From contig CM053158.1 of the NCBI GenBank assembly GCA_028571685.1, positions 51,134,501 to 51,198,500 on the forward strand: a DNA stretch of 64,000 bases, written 5' to 3'. The position numbers and the translations under genes are program-made. The notes below the pieces were generated by a model. It was not told where the DNA came from, did not search any database, and saw only the letters and a list, made by a program, of their open reading frames with translations. Positions within the stretch are counted from its first letter, which is position 1, and each line of letters opens with the position of its first letter. Below, piece by piece: positions 1-9,623 of the stretch. This DNA comes from Heterohyrax brucei (taxonomy: Eukaryota; Chordata; Mammalia; Hyracoidea; Procaviidae).

Positions 1-519
1 CCAGATTCTTATTGCAGACATCTGTGATGCTGTGCCTGGGCACTTTCTCAGGTCACAGGATAATGCTTAGCTCACTCACTAGCCAGGCTAGAAGGGCAAG
101 GAATTGACATCCCTGAGACTTAGTCTTAACCAAAGTGGAATGGAAATTGGTGAATAAATACCCAAGCTTCCTTCTCGCTGGGAATGGTCCTGAATCATGT
201 TCTGCACATCCTCCTTTACATCTGCGGTAGATTGAGCCCAAGTGCCCAGAGATAACCTGCTTATTAATCCACTTCTTGTTGACTTTCTTCCTTTCCCTGT
301 TTCACTCATCCATCCCTCTAGAGCGCTCTCTGGGACAACCTCCTTAATTTACTGTCTGAACTCACATATTTACTCCGGGATCTGCTTCCCTGGGAAACAA
401 GATAGGTGGTTCAAATCCTTATTCTTGTGCTGATCAGGTTTAAGTCTCTGGAAACACACTCCCATCATTTAAATTCCAGCATTCTCAGCTGAGATGATAG
501 AAGTCGAGCAAATCTCATG
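1..519. other. Unique DNA, no gene recognised
   Basis: No exon, RNA gene or confident repeat seen. Short open frames on both strands have no recognisable domain. Confidence 0.4.
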
Positions 520-632
520 AGGCAGGTGTGAACATTTCGTAAAATATAATGTGTAAATAGTTTAGAACAGCATCTGGCATACAGCAGGCATTCAATAAAT
601 GCTGTCATTGTTCATTATTACAACGGATAGCT
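520..632 (+). mobile_element. MIR SINE, 3' portion
   Basis: The segment around 571-600 reads 'catctggcatacagcagg' followed by 'cattcaataaatgctgt', the characteristic MIR 3' end. Ancient tRNA-derived SINE, badly diverged, 5' part not recognisable. Confidence 0.7.
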
Positions 633-740
633 CCTGAGAAGTGAGATTTTCTTAGCCAAGCCTAAATCCAATCTGACAGCTCTTAGCTCCCCAAACTCAG
701 ACTTACTCTGGCTAAATCTCCTTGGTTATTTAAGGGAATC

Positions 741-1000
741 TAATTCATTTATTCATTTAACGTATCTTTAGCAAATATTGACTTAACACCTTTTATGTCA
801 AAGACATGGTGCTATGGTGGATATAAAGAATACGATGAGGTCACTGCCTCTGGGGAGATAAGCATGTCCACACGCAGCACATATTATGGTAAGTGCTCCA
901 GCATATGTGTTAACAAAACACAAAGGACTTCCGAGGAGGTGAAGATAATTGTGTTTGGTGTGGAGGAGGAAATTATATTTGAATTGGGTTTTAAAGGATG
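741..1000 (-). mobile_element. L2 LINE 3' end, antisense
   Basis: Starts 'attcatttattcatttaac' and continues with the 'caccttttatgtcaaagac' and 'gaggtcactgcctctgggga' blocks that mark the reverse complement of the L2 3' UTR. The 3' boundary is fuzzy. Confidence 0.65.
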
Positions 1001-1198
1001 GATACAATTTCAACAGAAGAGATGGAGGAAAGAGGGATAAATGGAGGGGAGAAAGTGACAAAGGTAAAAGGACCTGATATCCTGGAGACAGCACATCCAT
1101 GGAGATGGATGGGAGAGCTAGTAGGTAGGTGGGATGGATGGGAGAGAGAATAGATGGTGACTTTCCATCTCTAAGAGCTCAGGAACAGCAGATGCTCC

Positions 1199-1735
1199 AC
1201 AATAATAATAACCCGCACTTATACAGCACTTCCCATGGGCCAGGAAGAGCACTGGTTTAGTGGCAACCTTCTGACCTTCCATGGAGGAGACCTGGGTTTG
1301 ATTCCCAACCAATACACCTTGTGTTCAGCTACCATCTACCTGCCAATGGAGCCTTGCATGTTGTTATGAGGCTGAACAGCTTTTGGTGAATCTTTCAGAC
1401 TAAGACAAACTAGGAAGAAAGACCGACTATCTACTTCTGAAAATCAGCCAGCCAAAACCCTGTGGGTCATTAACAGTTGGATTCACGCTTTAACCTTGAG
1501 TATGGTGCAGGGCTGGATTACCGTGACTCCATGGAAACTGACAGCAACAATGTTCCAGAAAACAGTTGTAGATATGCTAACTCCTTTAATCTTCATGTTT
1601 AAGGTCAGTACAACTGTTGTCTCCATTTTACAGATAAGGAGACTGAGACTCAGGGGGGTTTTGTCTTGCCCAAGTTCACACAGATACAAGGGTTGACCTG
1701 GAAACTGTGGTGGTGTGGTTCTAGGGCTCACACTC
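1199..1735 (-). mobile_element. MIR SINE split by a SINE insertion
   Basis: The left piece (1199-1246) has the 'aataataataaccc...cacttatacagcacttccca' start of reverse MIR. The right piece (1560-1735) has the 'tccattttacagataagg' block and the 'cccaagttcacacag' block. The two halves are separated by a long AfroSINE, so the MIR is older. Confidence 0.7.
1243..1551 (+). mobile_element. Long AfroSINE (tRNA-Gly-like head, RTE-like tail)
   Basis: The head has an A-box-like and B-box-like tRNA arrangement ending 'gggtttgattcccaacca', close to tRNA-Gly. The body carries 'tttcagactaagacaaact' and 'ctacttctgaaaatcagcc', shared with the RTE 5' UTR. Inserted in MIR. Diverged and without an A-tail. Confidence 0.7.
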
Positions 1736-1740
1736 CCTAC

Positions 1741-3198
1741 TGCGTCTCAAGAGTGGCCTCTTTAGTACTTTAAGGGGATCTGTTGAAGTGATGGTAAGAA
1801 GAGTCTAGAGAAGAAGCTGGAGATGAAAGTTCTGGAGGCCCATAGAGGTGGTCTCCGAAGGACAGTGCCTCTGGAAGTTGCAGGTTACCATCAGGACACA
1901 GACCCACTAGTCTGGCCACAGCCCTGGGCTCATGCTTCCTGGTTTCCAAGCATGACCTTGCCCCTGCACAGGCTCCCCGTTTCCTGAGGAGCTTCCTGGG
2001 GAAGTTCCCATGGCTGGTGGTGGTCGTGGTTTGGTGCTAGGAACCCACACAAAGAAGGCGCTCACTCTGCCACAGGGGTACGCTTCTGCACACAGAACCC
2101 CAACTCCAGAGTGCCTCACATCGGTGGGAGCCTTGCTGCTTTGATTCAGATCAAAGCAGGGCAGGGCTTTCCTTCTTTTTTCCCAGGGGAGTTGGGAGGA
2201 AAGGCCTCTGCTGTGGCTGCTAATTGGATCGTGAAGTGTCCACTTTATTATTTTCTTATTCGTGCTGAGCAGAGCTGTAAGGAAATCTCTGGGGCCAGGA
2301 ACAGCACTGTGGGGAGTCCTTGGATCTCTCTGAGACAGCACTGACAGGTGGGGGCCGGAGCCACTTGCTGACATGTTTTATTTGGCCTGTCTAGTATTTA
2401 AAAACATGTTTTCAAATAGATGCTGACATTTAGAAACAAGGAGATTATACATACAATTCTGCTTCTTGGGCTTGTATTGAAAATATTGGATGATCTGGGT
2501 CAGAAGCTCCACAAGGAAGGGACTGCCCTTTTTAGGAAGATCTCCTGGAACCCTCTGCACCACCCACCACCTGGCTTTATTCACTTTTATCGCCTCCTTA
2601 GCTGCCACCAGCATTGGAGTTTTGGGATTCAGAGGAAGAATGCTCTTCCTCTCAGCGACTTGCCCATGTCAAGCCTGCCCCAAGTGCAGGTGCCATGATT
2701 CAGCAGCCTACCCGTGGCCAGGGAGGCAGCCCCTCACCAGTCGATGTAATGGCAGATTAAGTTGCCCATTATGGAGCCATTAGAACACAGCGTGATGCAT
2801 CACTGGGTAAATGAGAGAGGCTGAAGTCAGAGACAGGTTACTGGAGTGCTCCATCCAATTTAATTCCACGTCTCCTTTTTTTTCTAAAAGCCTAGGCAGA
2901 TGAGAGTGGAAGCTGTAAATCACCCTCTATGCAATGGCTCATCATAAAGGATATGGAGAGAAATTGGGGAAGGCAAGAAGACGAAAGGCAGTGATGAACA
3001 AGGCAGAGGTTGTCAGTGTAAGTGAAGACAGGCAGACGGTGCAAGAGATGTTGCCAGAAAGCCAGCATGAGCTGGTGGGCTGGTGAGAGACTTCTCAAAC
3101 AGTGGCATCTCACCCTGCTGTTCTGCCTTCTCAGCAGGATGTGGGGAATAAATGGGCAGAAGACTTACAGAAGTCATGAGTTAGAGTGCCAACTTCGT
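1741..3198. other. Unique DNA, no gene recognised
   Basis: Contains a 155-codon open frame on the minus strand (1907-2374) with low-complexity Pro/Ser/Gly composition and no domain I recognise. No splice-bounded exon is visible. Confidence 0.4.
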
Positions 3199-3345
3199 GG
3201 AATTTAGAGTTAGTCAGACTCTTTCCTAGCCCTGGGTCTGTCGTTTTTTTGGCTGTGTGACTTTTGGTAAGTTACTTAACCTCTCTGAGTCACATTTCCC
3301 TCGTCTGATAAATGAGGTGACCAGCACAAATGCAAAGGGTAGTGC
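3199..3345 (+). mobile_element. MIR SINE
   Basis: Contains 'ggctgtgtgacttttgg' followed by 'taagttacttaacctctctg' and 'cgtctgataaatgagg', the MIR core. Confidence 0.8.
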
Positions 3346-3467
3346 TAGAACTCATAGCTGTAGCTCACTAAGGAATATTTTCTTCTGTGTAGTGTTGGTT
3401 GTAAAAGATGTATAAATTGTGCAATCCCCACACAAGGGTAGATTTTCCCACTCTCCAGCTCACACGA

Positions 3468-3661
3468 AGGAACCCAGATGGTGCAGTGTTTAAGTCCTCG
3501 TATGTCAACTCAAGGGTCTGTTATTCAAACCCACCAGCTGCTCAGTGGGATAAAGACATGGCAGCCTGCTTCCATAAAGATTTACAGCCTTGGAAATCCT
3601 ATGGGGCAGTTTCACTCTATCCTATAGGGTCACTGTGAGGTGAAATCGACAACAAAAAAAT
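3468..3661 (+). mobile_element. Short AfroSINE, extended variant
   Basis: tRNA-like head 'cccagatggtgcagtg', then the variant middle 'gacatggcagcctgcttcc' and the common 3' segment 'ctatcctatagggtcactgt'. Ends in a short A-run. Confidence 0.85.
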
Positions 3662-4870
3662 TGTAGTTGAGGTGGCAAATGAGGCAGGTGAAGTGTGATG
3701 GGTTTCTTTTTACACATGGCCTTTTTGGCCTTGAGTTTATTATTCTGCCACAACTAATTGGTTGGGCCACAGCCTGCTCTGTGATTGGTCTATTTTATGT
3801 ACCTTGTAGGGCTTAGTCAGCTTACCACGTAAGGATGGTACAGAAAACTATCCAGTAAGGATGAAGTGACCTTGGAGAGATTGGTGAGTTTGTGTCCCAG
3901 CTGGGAGAGCTGTGCCTTGAAATTGAATGTAAAGGCCAGTCTTACAGGGGTTGAGGAGGAAGCACTGCTATCAAGAATATTCTGGAGCACATTGTGTTGT
4001 TTGAACCAGGGGTTCCTGCCCTGAGGACCTCTTAGACCCAGGAGAGAGAGCAGTAGCACTGAAAACTGAGAAACAGCAACAAAGCCAGCAGCCCACAGAG
4101 GCAGAGAAACAGTAATAGCAGTGCCAGTGCGGGAACTGGGAGACTGGTGCAAGACAGCTCAGTGGGCTTGTCGGTCCACAAAGAGAGAGAGAGACAGAGA
4201 GACAGAGAGACAGAGAGACAGAGAGACAGAGAGACAGAGAGACAGAGAGACAGAGAGACAGAGAGACAGAGAGACAGAGAGACAGAGAGACAGCCGCAGT
4301 GGGCTTGCTGACCCATGCAGAGAGAAAGATTTGAATGCTTTTGGGCAGGAGGCTTGCTAGAGGAACTAAAAAGCTATAACGCTTCCTCAAGCAAGGCAGA
4401 GACTGGGATGGGCCTGGCAGCAGAGAGGCTGTCAGCTGGCACAGCAAAGAGAAAGGTCTGCCCGGGGGCATGGCTGACAGAAGGCCATTCTGTGGGCACA
4501 CTCAAGAAGACACCGAGAGCTCTCTTGGTTAAAAGTCATCTTGATTGACAAATTGTATCCTGTCTCCAGAGCCGCATCCTGTTATTTCCAAGTTGATTCT
4601 GTTACTGCTGTAGCCTGTTAACTTTCCTAACAAGCCCTAAAATTGTGAACATGGTCTGTGAATTGTATGGCCATTGCAATGAATTATGGAGCCCAGCAGA
4701 GAAGTAGAGAGTACCGGGAGCAGAAAGTGGGTGTATTTGTGGTGGTGTGTCTGAGCTTATCAGGAGCTTCAGTCACTGCAGCTATAGCTGACGTCAGAGG
4801 TGGGCCCAGCAGGGGATGAGAGGGGTACCCCAAAGTGCCTGCTAAATGCAGGTGCTTTAGCTGGTTGGAA
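3662..4870. other. Unclassified repeat-like block around a microsatellite
   Basis: About 1.2 kb that I cannot assign. It looks like a single element. The phrase 'cagtgggcttg' occurs immediately before (4161) and after (4298) the GACAGA array, followed each time by a similar 'tcggtccac/ctgaccca' motif, so the array expanded inside a duplicated segment. No open frame except the array translation. Confidence 0.35.
4181..4293 (+). repeat. (AGAGACAG)n microsatellite
   Basis: About 13-14 near-perfect copies of an 8-bp unit. Because 8 is not a multiple of 3 and the unit has no stop in several frames, it yields long spurious open frames on both strands (RETERQRD repeats on plus, SLCLSVSL repeats on minus). 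Confidence 0.95.
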
Positions 4871-5016
4871 ACACCAGTGGGAATTTGGAGGGTGGGAGAA
4901 GAGGAAGATGGTTTACCTCTTGTCTCTTCTGTTTTAGCAGACTCAGGTTAGCAGCTGGCAGTTTCAGCCCAGTTCCTCCCAGCTACCAGCTCTCTGGGAT
5001 CACTAACACTGTCCCC

Positions 5017-5608
5017 TCCGTCTTAGTTTTCTATCACTGCCATAGCAAAAGGCCGTACAGTGAGTAGCTTTAAATAGCAGAAGTTAATTGTTTCGCAGTT
5101 CTGGAGGCTGGGAGTCCAGGATCGGGGTGTTAACAATGTTGACCCCTTCTGCGCGCTCCAAGGGACAACCTGCTCCAGACTCCTCCTGAGCACCACATAG
5201 CCCCAGGCACTCCCTGACTTAGAGAGGCAGCATCACGCCAAGCCTTTCCTCTGTGTATCTCTTTGTCTGTCCTCCTTTTTCATAAGGATACCTCTCAGGT
5301 ATCATTAGGACACACCTGTTTCTCCATGGGAAACCCTGGTGGCACAGCAGTTAAGTGGTACAGCTGTTAACCAAAGGTCGACAGTTCAAACTCACTAGGT
5401 GCTCCTTGGAAATTCTATGGGGCAATTCTACTCCATCCTATAGGGTCACTGTGAGTTGGAATCAACTCGATGGCAGTGAGTGGGCCCCTGTATGGCTTCT
5501 TACTAACTAATCTTAACATCTTCAAAGACTCTACTTTCAACAAGATCACATTCACGGAAACCAGGGGTTAGGATTTCAACCAATCTTTTCGGGTGGCACA
5601 ATTCATGG
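5017..5608 (-). mobile_element. MLT1-type ERVL-MaLR solo LTR fossil
   Basis: Reverse-complement MLT1 signature: 'cagttctggaggctgggag' near the start and 'ggcacaattcatgga' at the end. Split by a short AfroSINE. Ancient and strongly diverged; age is of the eutherian radiation by family. Confidence 0.7.
5329..5486 (+). mobile_element. Short AfroSINE
   Basis: Complete head-to-tail copy from 'aaaccctggtggcacagcag' to 'gagttggaatcaactcgatg', inserted in the MLT1 LTR and therefore younger than it. Confidence 0.9.
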
Positions 5609-5999
5609 AGTCTCTGGGTGGTGCAAATAGTCAACACACTCAGCTGCTAACCAAAAGGTTGAAGGTTCAAATCCACCTAGACACCCCTTGAAAGGAAGGC
5701 CTGGTGATCTTTCAACAAAACAAGTATCCCTGGTGGCGCAGTGGTTAAGTGCTTGGCTGCTAACTAATAGGCGCGAAACTACCAGCTGCTCTGAGAAAAT
5801 AGTGTGGCAGTCTGCTTCTGTAATGACTACAGCCCCGGGAACCCTATGGGGCAGTTCTACTCTGCCCTATAGGATCACTGTGAGTTGGAATCGAGTTGCC
5901 AGCAGTGGGTTTGTTTCCCCCCACTTTGATAAAAGCATTAGGGAGCACAGTTGTACTCAGACACAGATAGGATCACTGTGAGTCAAAGTTAAGTTGAAG
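5608..5999 (+). mobile_element. AfroSINE, 'ctggtgatctacttcc' variant, split
   Basis: Head 'gagtctctgggtggtgcaaa', middle 'gaaaggaaggcctggtgatc', then resumed at about 5934 with 'agggagcacagttgtactc'. Interrupted by another SINE. Adjoins the end of the MLT1 LTR. Confidence 0.75.
5723..5925 (+). mobile_element. Short AfroSINE, extended variant, nested
   Basis: Starts 'ccctggtggcgcagtggtta' with an intact A-box, has the 'gtgtggcagtctgcttctg' variant middle, and ends 'gagttggaatcgagttgcc'. Lies inside another SINE of a different variant in the same orientation. Confidence 0.85.
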
Positions 6000-6811
6000 A
6001 TGCCTGGTTTTAGATGTAAGGGCTCCTGCTGTTGCTGGTGTCTAAGTTCCTGGACCTCCCTTGTTGGCTCCTTTAACCCTGCCCACACCTCTGTGAAAGC
6101 TCTCTTCACTCAGGTATCTTCACTGAAGGGCTGGACTCTGACTGATGCAGCTGGACCACCCAGCTGTCCAGCTCTGGATGCTGAAAGCCCCTGTCTCCCA
6201 GTGACCTCCCAGGCTCCATTGGCCCCACCTGCCCCATCCCCATCTGTGTTCCCTCCCAGCTAGGCTGAGTTCCCTACAGCATTGGCTTGCTCTTAAATCT
6301 TATGCTTGTGGGTGAATGTACGCCCTCCTCCTTCACAGCTTTGCCTTTTGATATGGAGAAGGAAAAAAAAAATTATAAGAGCTATTAAATGTTTTCCTTT
6401 CAAAAACACCAGTTTTCAACATCAGAAGCATTGCCTTTCATGACTACTGAATTCTCGGAAATGGGCTTCAGGCGCCTTTGTCAGGAGTTAACATCTGAGC
6501 GTAGGCTGTTTTTTTTCCTCTCTGAGTCTCAGCCTCACAATCCTAATCCTGTCCAATGTGATGGGTCCCTCTGGCTGGCGAAAGGGAAAATCAGTGGTGG
6601 GAAATGTGAAAAAGAAAAGAATAGCCCTCATCTCAAGACGTTTTTCTCCTGATAACAATTGTTTTAAACTGGTGAGGAGTAGTGAGAATGGCAGCAGAGT
6701 GTTTCAAAGAGTAACTGCTACTTTTCCACCTCTCTCCCCAATACACACATTCTACAGACAGTCTGGAATGCCCCAGCAAGTGAGGATTTTCATTCAACAC
6801 ACAATAACTGA
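6000..6811. other. Mostly unique DNA, no gene recognised
   Basis: Pyrimidine-rich 6030-6260, an A9 run at 6364. Part of 6060-6150 may be a decayed LTR ('ctgactgatgcag') but I cannot assign it. Confidence 0.35.
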
Positions 6812-6919
6812 GTTCTCGCTTTGGCAGCACTTAGACTAAAATTGGAACGATTCAGAGAAGATCAGCGTCGCCTCTGCAGCAGTATGGCATGCAAATTTAG
6901 GAAGCATTCTATAAGTTTT
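6812..6919 (+). pseudogene. RNU6 (pseudogene): U6 snRNA retropseudogene
   Basis: Aligns end to end with U6: 'ctcgctttggcagcac', then 'actaaaattggaacgatt', 'cagagaagatcagcg', and the 3' 'gcaaatttaggaagcattc'. Scattered substitutions, including in the ACAGAGA region, and loss of the terminal T-run. No TATA or PSE-like motif at the expected upstream spacing and no visible A-tail, so it is a dead L1-mobilised copy rather than a gene. Confidence 0.93.
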
Positions 6920-6995
6920 GGGTTGTGTACTTTAACTTAATCCCAATTACATATATGTAGTAACTGTCTGTTACGTGCCACGAGTCATGGCTTTT

Positions 6996-7205
6996 GGGGC
7001 AGGGCATAGTGTATGACTGATTCACATGCTTAGCTGCTAACAAAAAGGCTGTAGGAATGTAGGTATATGTCTACACAGAGGCACCTCTTAAGAAAGGCCT
7101 GGTGACCTACTTCCAAAAAATCAGCCATTGACTACCCTACGGCACACAGTTCAACTTCCATACAAACAGGGTTACCGTGAGTGGGACTCTACTCATTGGT
7201 GCCGT
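6996..7205 (+). mobile_element. AfroSINE, 'ctggtgacctacttcc' variant
   Basis: Contains 'cttagctgctaacaaaaagg', 'gaaaggcctggtgacctac' and 'aaaaatcagccattgac'. Old copy with a degraded head. Confidence 0.75.
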
Positions 7206-7314
7206 TCCTCTGCCTGGCGTACTTTACCCGTGAGTATTGGACCTCCTCTTGGCCTTTTGGGACATTTTCTGGCCATCCCTCTGTCAGTATACACACTCTC
7301 CTTTCTCTCCCCTC

Positions 7315-7472
7315 TGGCACATTTGCTTGTTACAGTCAGTGTATCGCAGAATGTTAGCTCAGTGAAAACAGAGGTTTTTCTCTGTTTAGCTTTTTTTGTT
7401 CTCTGCAGATTTCCACAGCCTAGAACAGTGCACGGCACATAGTAGGTGTTCAGAAAATGTTTAGTGAATGAA
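7315..7472 (+). mobile_element. L2 LINE 3' end
   Basis: Ends with 'cacggcacatagtaggtgtt' and 'gtttagtgaatgaa', the L2 terminus; upstream contains the 'gttagctcagtgaaaaca' block. Confidence 0.7.
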
Positions 7473-7532
7473 CCACGCCAAGTGCTAGTAAGCCTAGGTC
7501 TGAGAAGTAACGGCGATGAAAGGAGGAGTGAC

Positions 7533-7681
7533 CAAACCACTGTTGTTGAGTTGATTCTCATAGTGACCCTATAGGTCAGAGTAGAACCGCCCCATGAAGT
7601 TTCCAAGGAGCACCTGGTGGATTCAAACTGTTTACCTTTTGACTAGCAGTGGTAGCACTTAACCACTATGCCAGCGGGGGA
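7533..7681 (-). mobile_element. Short AfroSINE, antisense
   Basis: Reads 'ctcatagtgaccctatagg' through 'cacttaaccactatgcca'. No poly(T) left at the start, so moderately old. Confidence 0.85.
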
Positions 7682-7854
7682 TTGTGAGAGTAGAACTGAT
7701 ATCAGAAAGATCAAGAGGCACTAACTAGGCCTAAGGAGGAAGGAAATCATTCCTTACAAAACACAGTAGCAAATGAGCAGAGGCAGGGTGGCCTCAAGGA
7801 AGGAGGTGGAGGTCAGTGGGGCTGGGGAACAGAGGATAGGTGGGGATACGCTGA

Positions 7855-8075
7855 GGAAATAACAGCAATTACTCCCAAAGTGCTGGAAAGTCTAAGTCTT
7901 CCAGACAATCCCCAGAGGAGGCTACTGTACTCTCCATTTCACAGATAGGAAAATCAAGACTCAACTGGTTTAGGTAACCAGATCGCATTGCAAACCTAAG
8001 GAGCGACTGAATCAGAATTCGAACCCTGGAGTTTTGGTTCCGGACCCTGTGGTTTTAACCTCTATGGCCTCCAGT
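7855..8075 (-). mobile_element. MIR SINE, antisense
   Basis: Contains 'ctccatttcacagatagg', 'aactggtttaggtaaccag' and 'agaattcgaaccctgg', the reverse MIR core and tRNA part. Confidence 0.75.
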
Positions 8076-8424
8076 CTCTAGCTTGAGGAGTAGGAGGGAC
8101 CAGCCCACATGTGACCTTGGCAGAGGTAGTTTCCCAGTCTCGGGTAGCAAAGAGCAGGCACACACAGGTGGAATATCTCCTCAGGTGATTTTTAGACTTT
8201 CCCTATCTGCACTCCCCACCCTGCCACCCAGGGAGATCAGGTTGAGTGTTACACTTGATCTCTAGATCCGTTCTCCAGTCTCCAGTCAAGATGGCAAAAC
8301 CACTCTTAACAATTCTACAGGTCTGGCTACACACCAATAAGATTCTGTCAGAGGTTAGTACAAACTTATTGTCTGGGATGGTGTATTGTTTTAAAGGGCC
8401 TTAACTAGGTCACGAGTAGTGCAG

Positions 8425-8605
8425 TGTGGGGAATTCTCAACCTTGGCTGTTCACTAGAATCACCTGGGGGAGCCTTTTAAATCTTGACGCCCAGGCCACA
8501 CCTGACCAATTATGTCAAAATCTCCACGAGCAGGACTCAGGCATCAGAATTTTTTCAAGTTTCCCAGGCAAGTCCAATGTGCAGTCAAGAACCACCAGCC
8601 TCTTG
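8425..8605 (+). mobile_element. MER5A, nonautonomous hAT-Charlie DNA element
   Basis: Has 'attctcaaccttggctgt', 'cactagaatcacctggg' and near-palindromic 'caagtccaatgtgcagtcaa' at the other end: the MER5A terminal inverted repeats of 'cagtggttctcaaccttgg' type. Confidence 0.8.
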
Positions 8606-8720
8606 CTACTCAAAGATGAGTCAGAGATTAACAACATCAGCATCTTCTGGGAACCTGTTAGAGATGTTGACTCTCAGGTCCCACCCCAGCCCTACTGATT
8701 GAGAATCTGCATTGTAACAC
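8606..8720 (+). mobile_element. MER20-like hAT-Charlie fragment
   Basis: Contains 'acatcagcatcttctggga', 'acctgttagagatg' and 'tcccaccccagccctactga'. Abuts MER5A; orientation is uncertain because the family is near-palindromic. Confidence 0.6.
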
Positions 8721-8756
8721 AATGATTCCTGTCAGCATTAATGTCTGAGAAGTCTT

Positions 8757-9135
8757 GTCCAATACTGCAGTCACCAGCCACTTGTAGTTTGTTGTGGCTG
8801 TTTAAACTTCATTTAAATTAAAATTAGGAAACCCTGGTGGCATAGTGGGCAAGTGCCACACCTGCTAACCAAGCGGTTGGCAGTTCAAATCCACCAGGCG
8901 TTCCTTGGAAATTCTATAGGGCATTTCTTTTCTGACCTTTAGAGTCGCTATGAGTTAGGACCAACTCAATGACAGTGCTTTTTTTTTTTTTTTTTTTCTA
9001 GTTAAAATTAAATCAAATTTGAAATTTAGTTTCTCGGTCTTACTAGCCACAGGTGGACACCTTATTGGACAGCACAGATATGGGATATCTCTATGACAGA
9101 AGAGAGTTGTGTTGGGCAACACTATTCTAGAGCAT
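8757..9135 (+). mobile_element. Ancient mammalian repeat of the 'agccacatgtggct' type, split
   Basis: AT-rich middle and the 'tattggacagcacagatatg' block with 'agagttgtgttgggcaaca' end. Widespread mammalian repeat whose exact name I cannot fix. Interrupted by a SINE. A second, shorter copy follows at 9474. Confidence 0.55.
8827..8997 (+). mobile_element. Short AfroSINE with long T-tail
   Basis: Full-length copy, 'gaaaccctggtggcatagtg' to a T19 run. Flanked by 'ttaaaatta' on both sides, a short TSD in an A/T-rich target. The homopolymer tail is a polymorphism-prone site. Confidence 0.9.
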
Positions 9136-9150
9136 TCTGAAACGTTGTTT

Positions 9151-9466
9151 CCTGCCATTGAGTTGGTGCTTGATTCATGACTACCCTACATACAGTGTGA
9201 TGAAACACTGCCTAGTCCTGTGCCATCACTATAATTGATTGTGAACTGGACTCCAGTGATCCACAAGATTTCTATGGGCTGATTTTTGGAAATAGACCAC
9301 TAGTTCTTTCTTTCTAGTCTATTTTAGACTGTAAGCACTATTTGAACCTGTTTAGCTTTGTAGCAACAGGAAAGCCTCCTCTGATTATACATGAGGTGTA
9401 TCAGTCGGGAACTGAGCCTGGGTTTGCCATAGGAAAGGTGAGAATTCTACCAGTGAACCACCAACC
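9151..9466 (-). mobile_element. Long AfroSINE, antisense
   Basis: Runs from 'ccattgagttggtgcttgat' (shared RTE tail) through 'gctgatttttggaaatagac' to 'gagaattctaccagtgaac' (tRNA-Gly A-box, reverse). It separates the two copies of the ancient repeat. Confidence 0.85.
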
Positions 9467-9473
9467 CCCTCAA

Positions 9474-9623
9474 TCACTTGTGGCTATTTAGACTTAATTT
9501 AATTAAGATTAAGTAAAATTTGAAGTTTACCAGCCACATGTGGATACCTTGTTGGACGTAACAGATACAGAATGTTTTTATCACAGTAGAAAGTTGTGTT
9601 GGGCAATACTGCTCTAGAATCAT
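9474..9623 (+). mobile_element. Second copy of the 'agccacatgtggct' repeat
   Basis: Aligns with 8790-8826 plus 8998-9130 without the SINE: 'cacttgtggctatttagac', 'ccagccacatgtggatacc', 'aaagttgtgttgggcaatac'. Because it lacks the SINE at 8827, it is either a separate insertion or a duplication that predates that SINE. Confidence 0.55.

Noticed and set aside
1907-2374. 155-codon minus-strand open frame in unique DNA
   Set aside because: Low-complexity composition, no domain recognised, no supporting start or splice context; lengths like this occur by chance in moderately GC-rich DNA.
4181-4293. CRISPR-like regular array
   Set aside because: Continuous 8-bp microsatellite without spacers, in a mammalian context. 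No other spaced direct-repeat array seen in the window.
3971-4501. 176-codon minus-strand frame with Ser/Leu/Cys repeats
   Set aside because: It is the translation of the (AGAGACAG)n array, which is open in several frames on both strands.
6812-6919. Functional U6 gene
   Set aside because: Many substitutions including in core regions, no terminal T-run, no upstream TATA or PSE at the expected spacing.
9420-9470. tRNA-Gly gene on the minus strand
   Set aside because: Only the A-box/B-box head of a long AfroSINE; cloverleaf not maintained and the SINE body follows directly. The same applies to the heads at 1243 and 48360.
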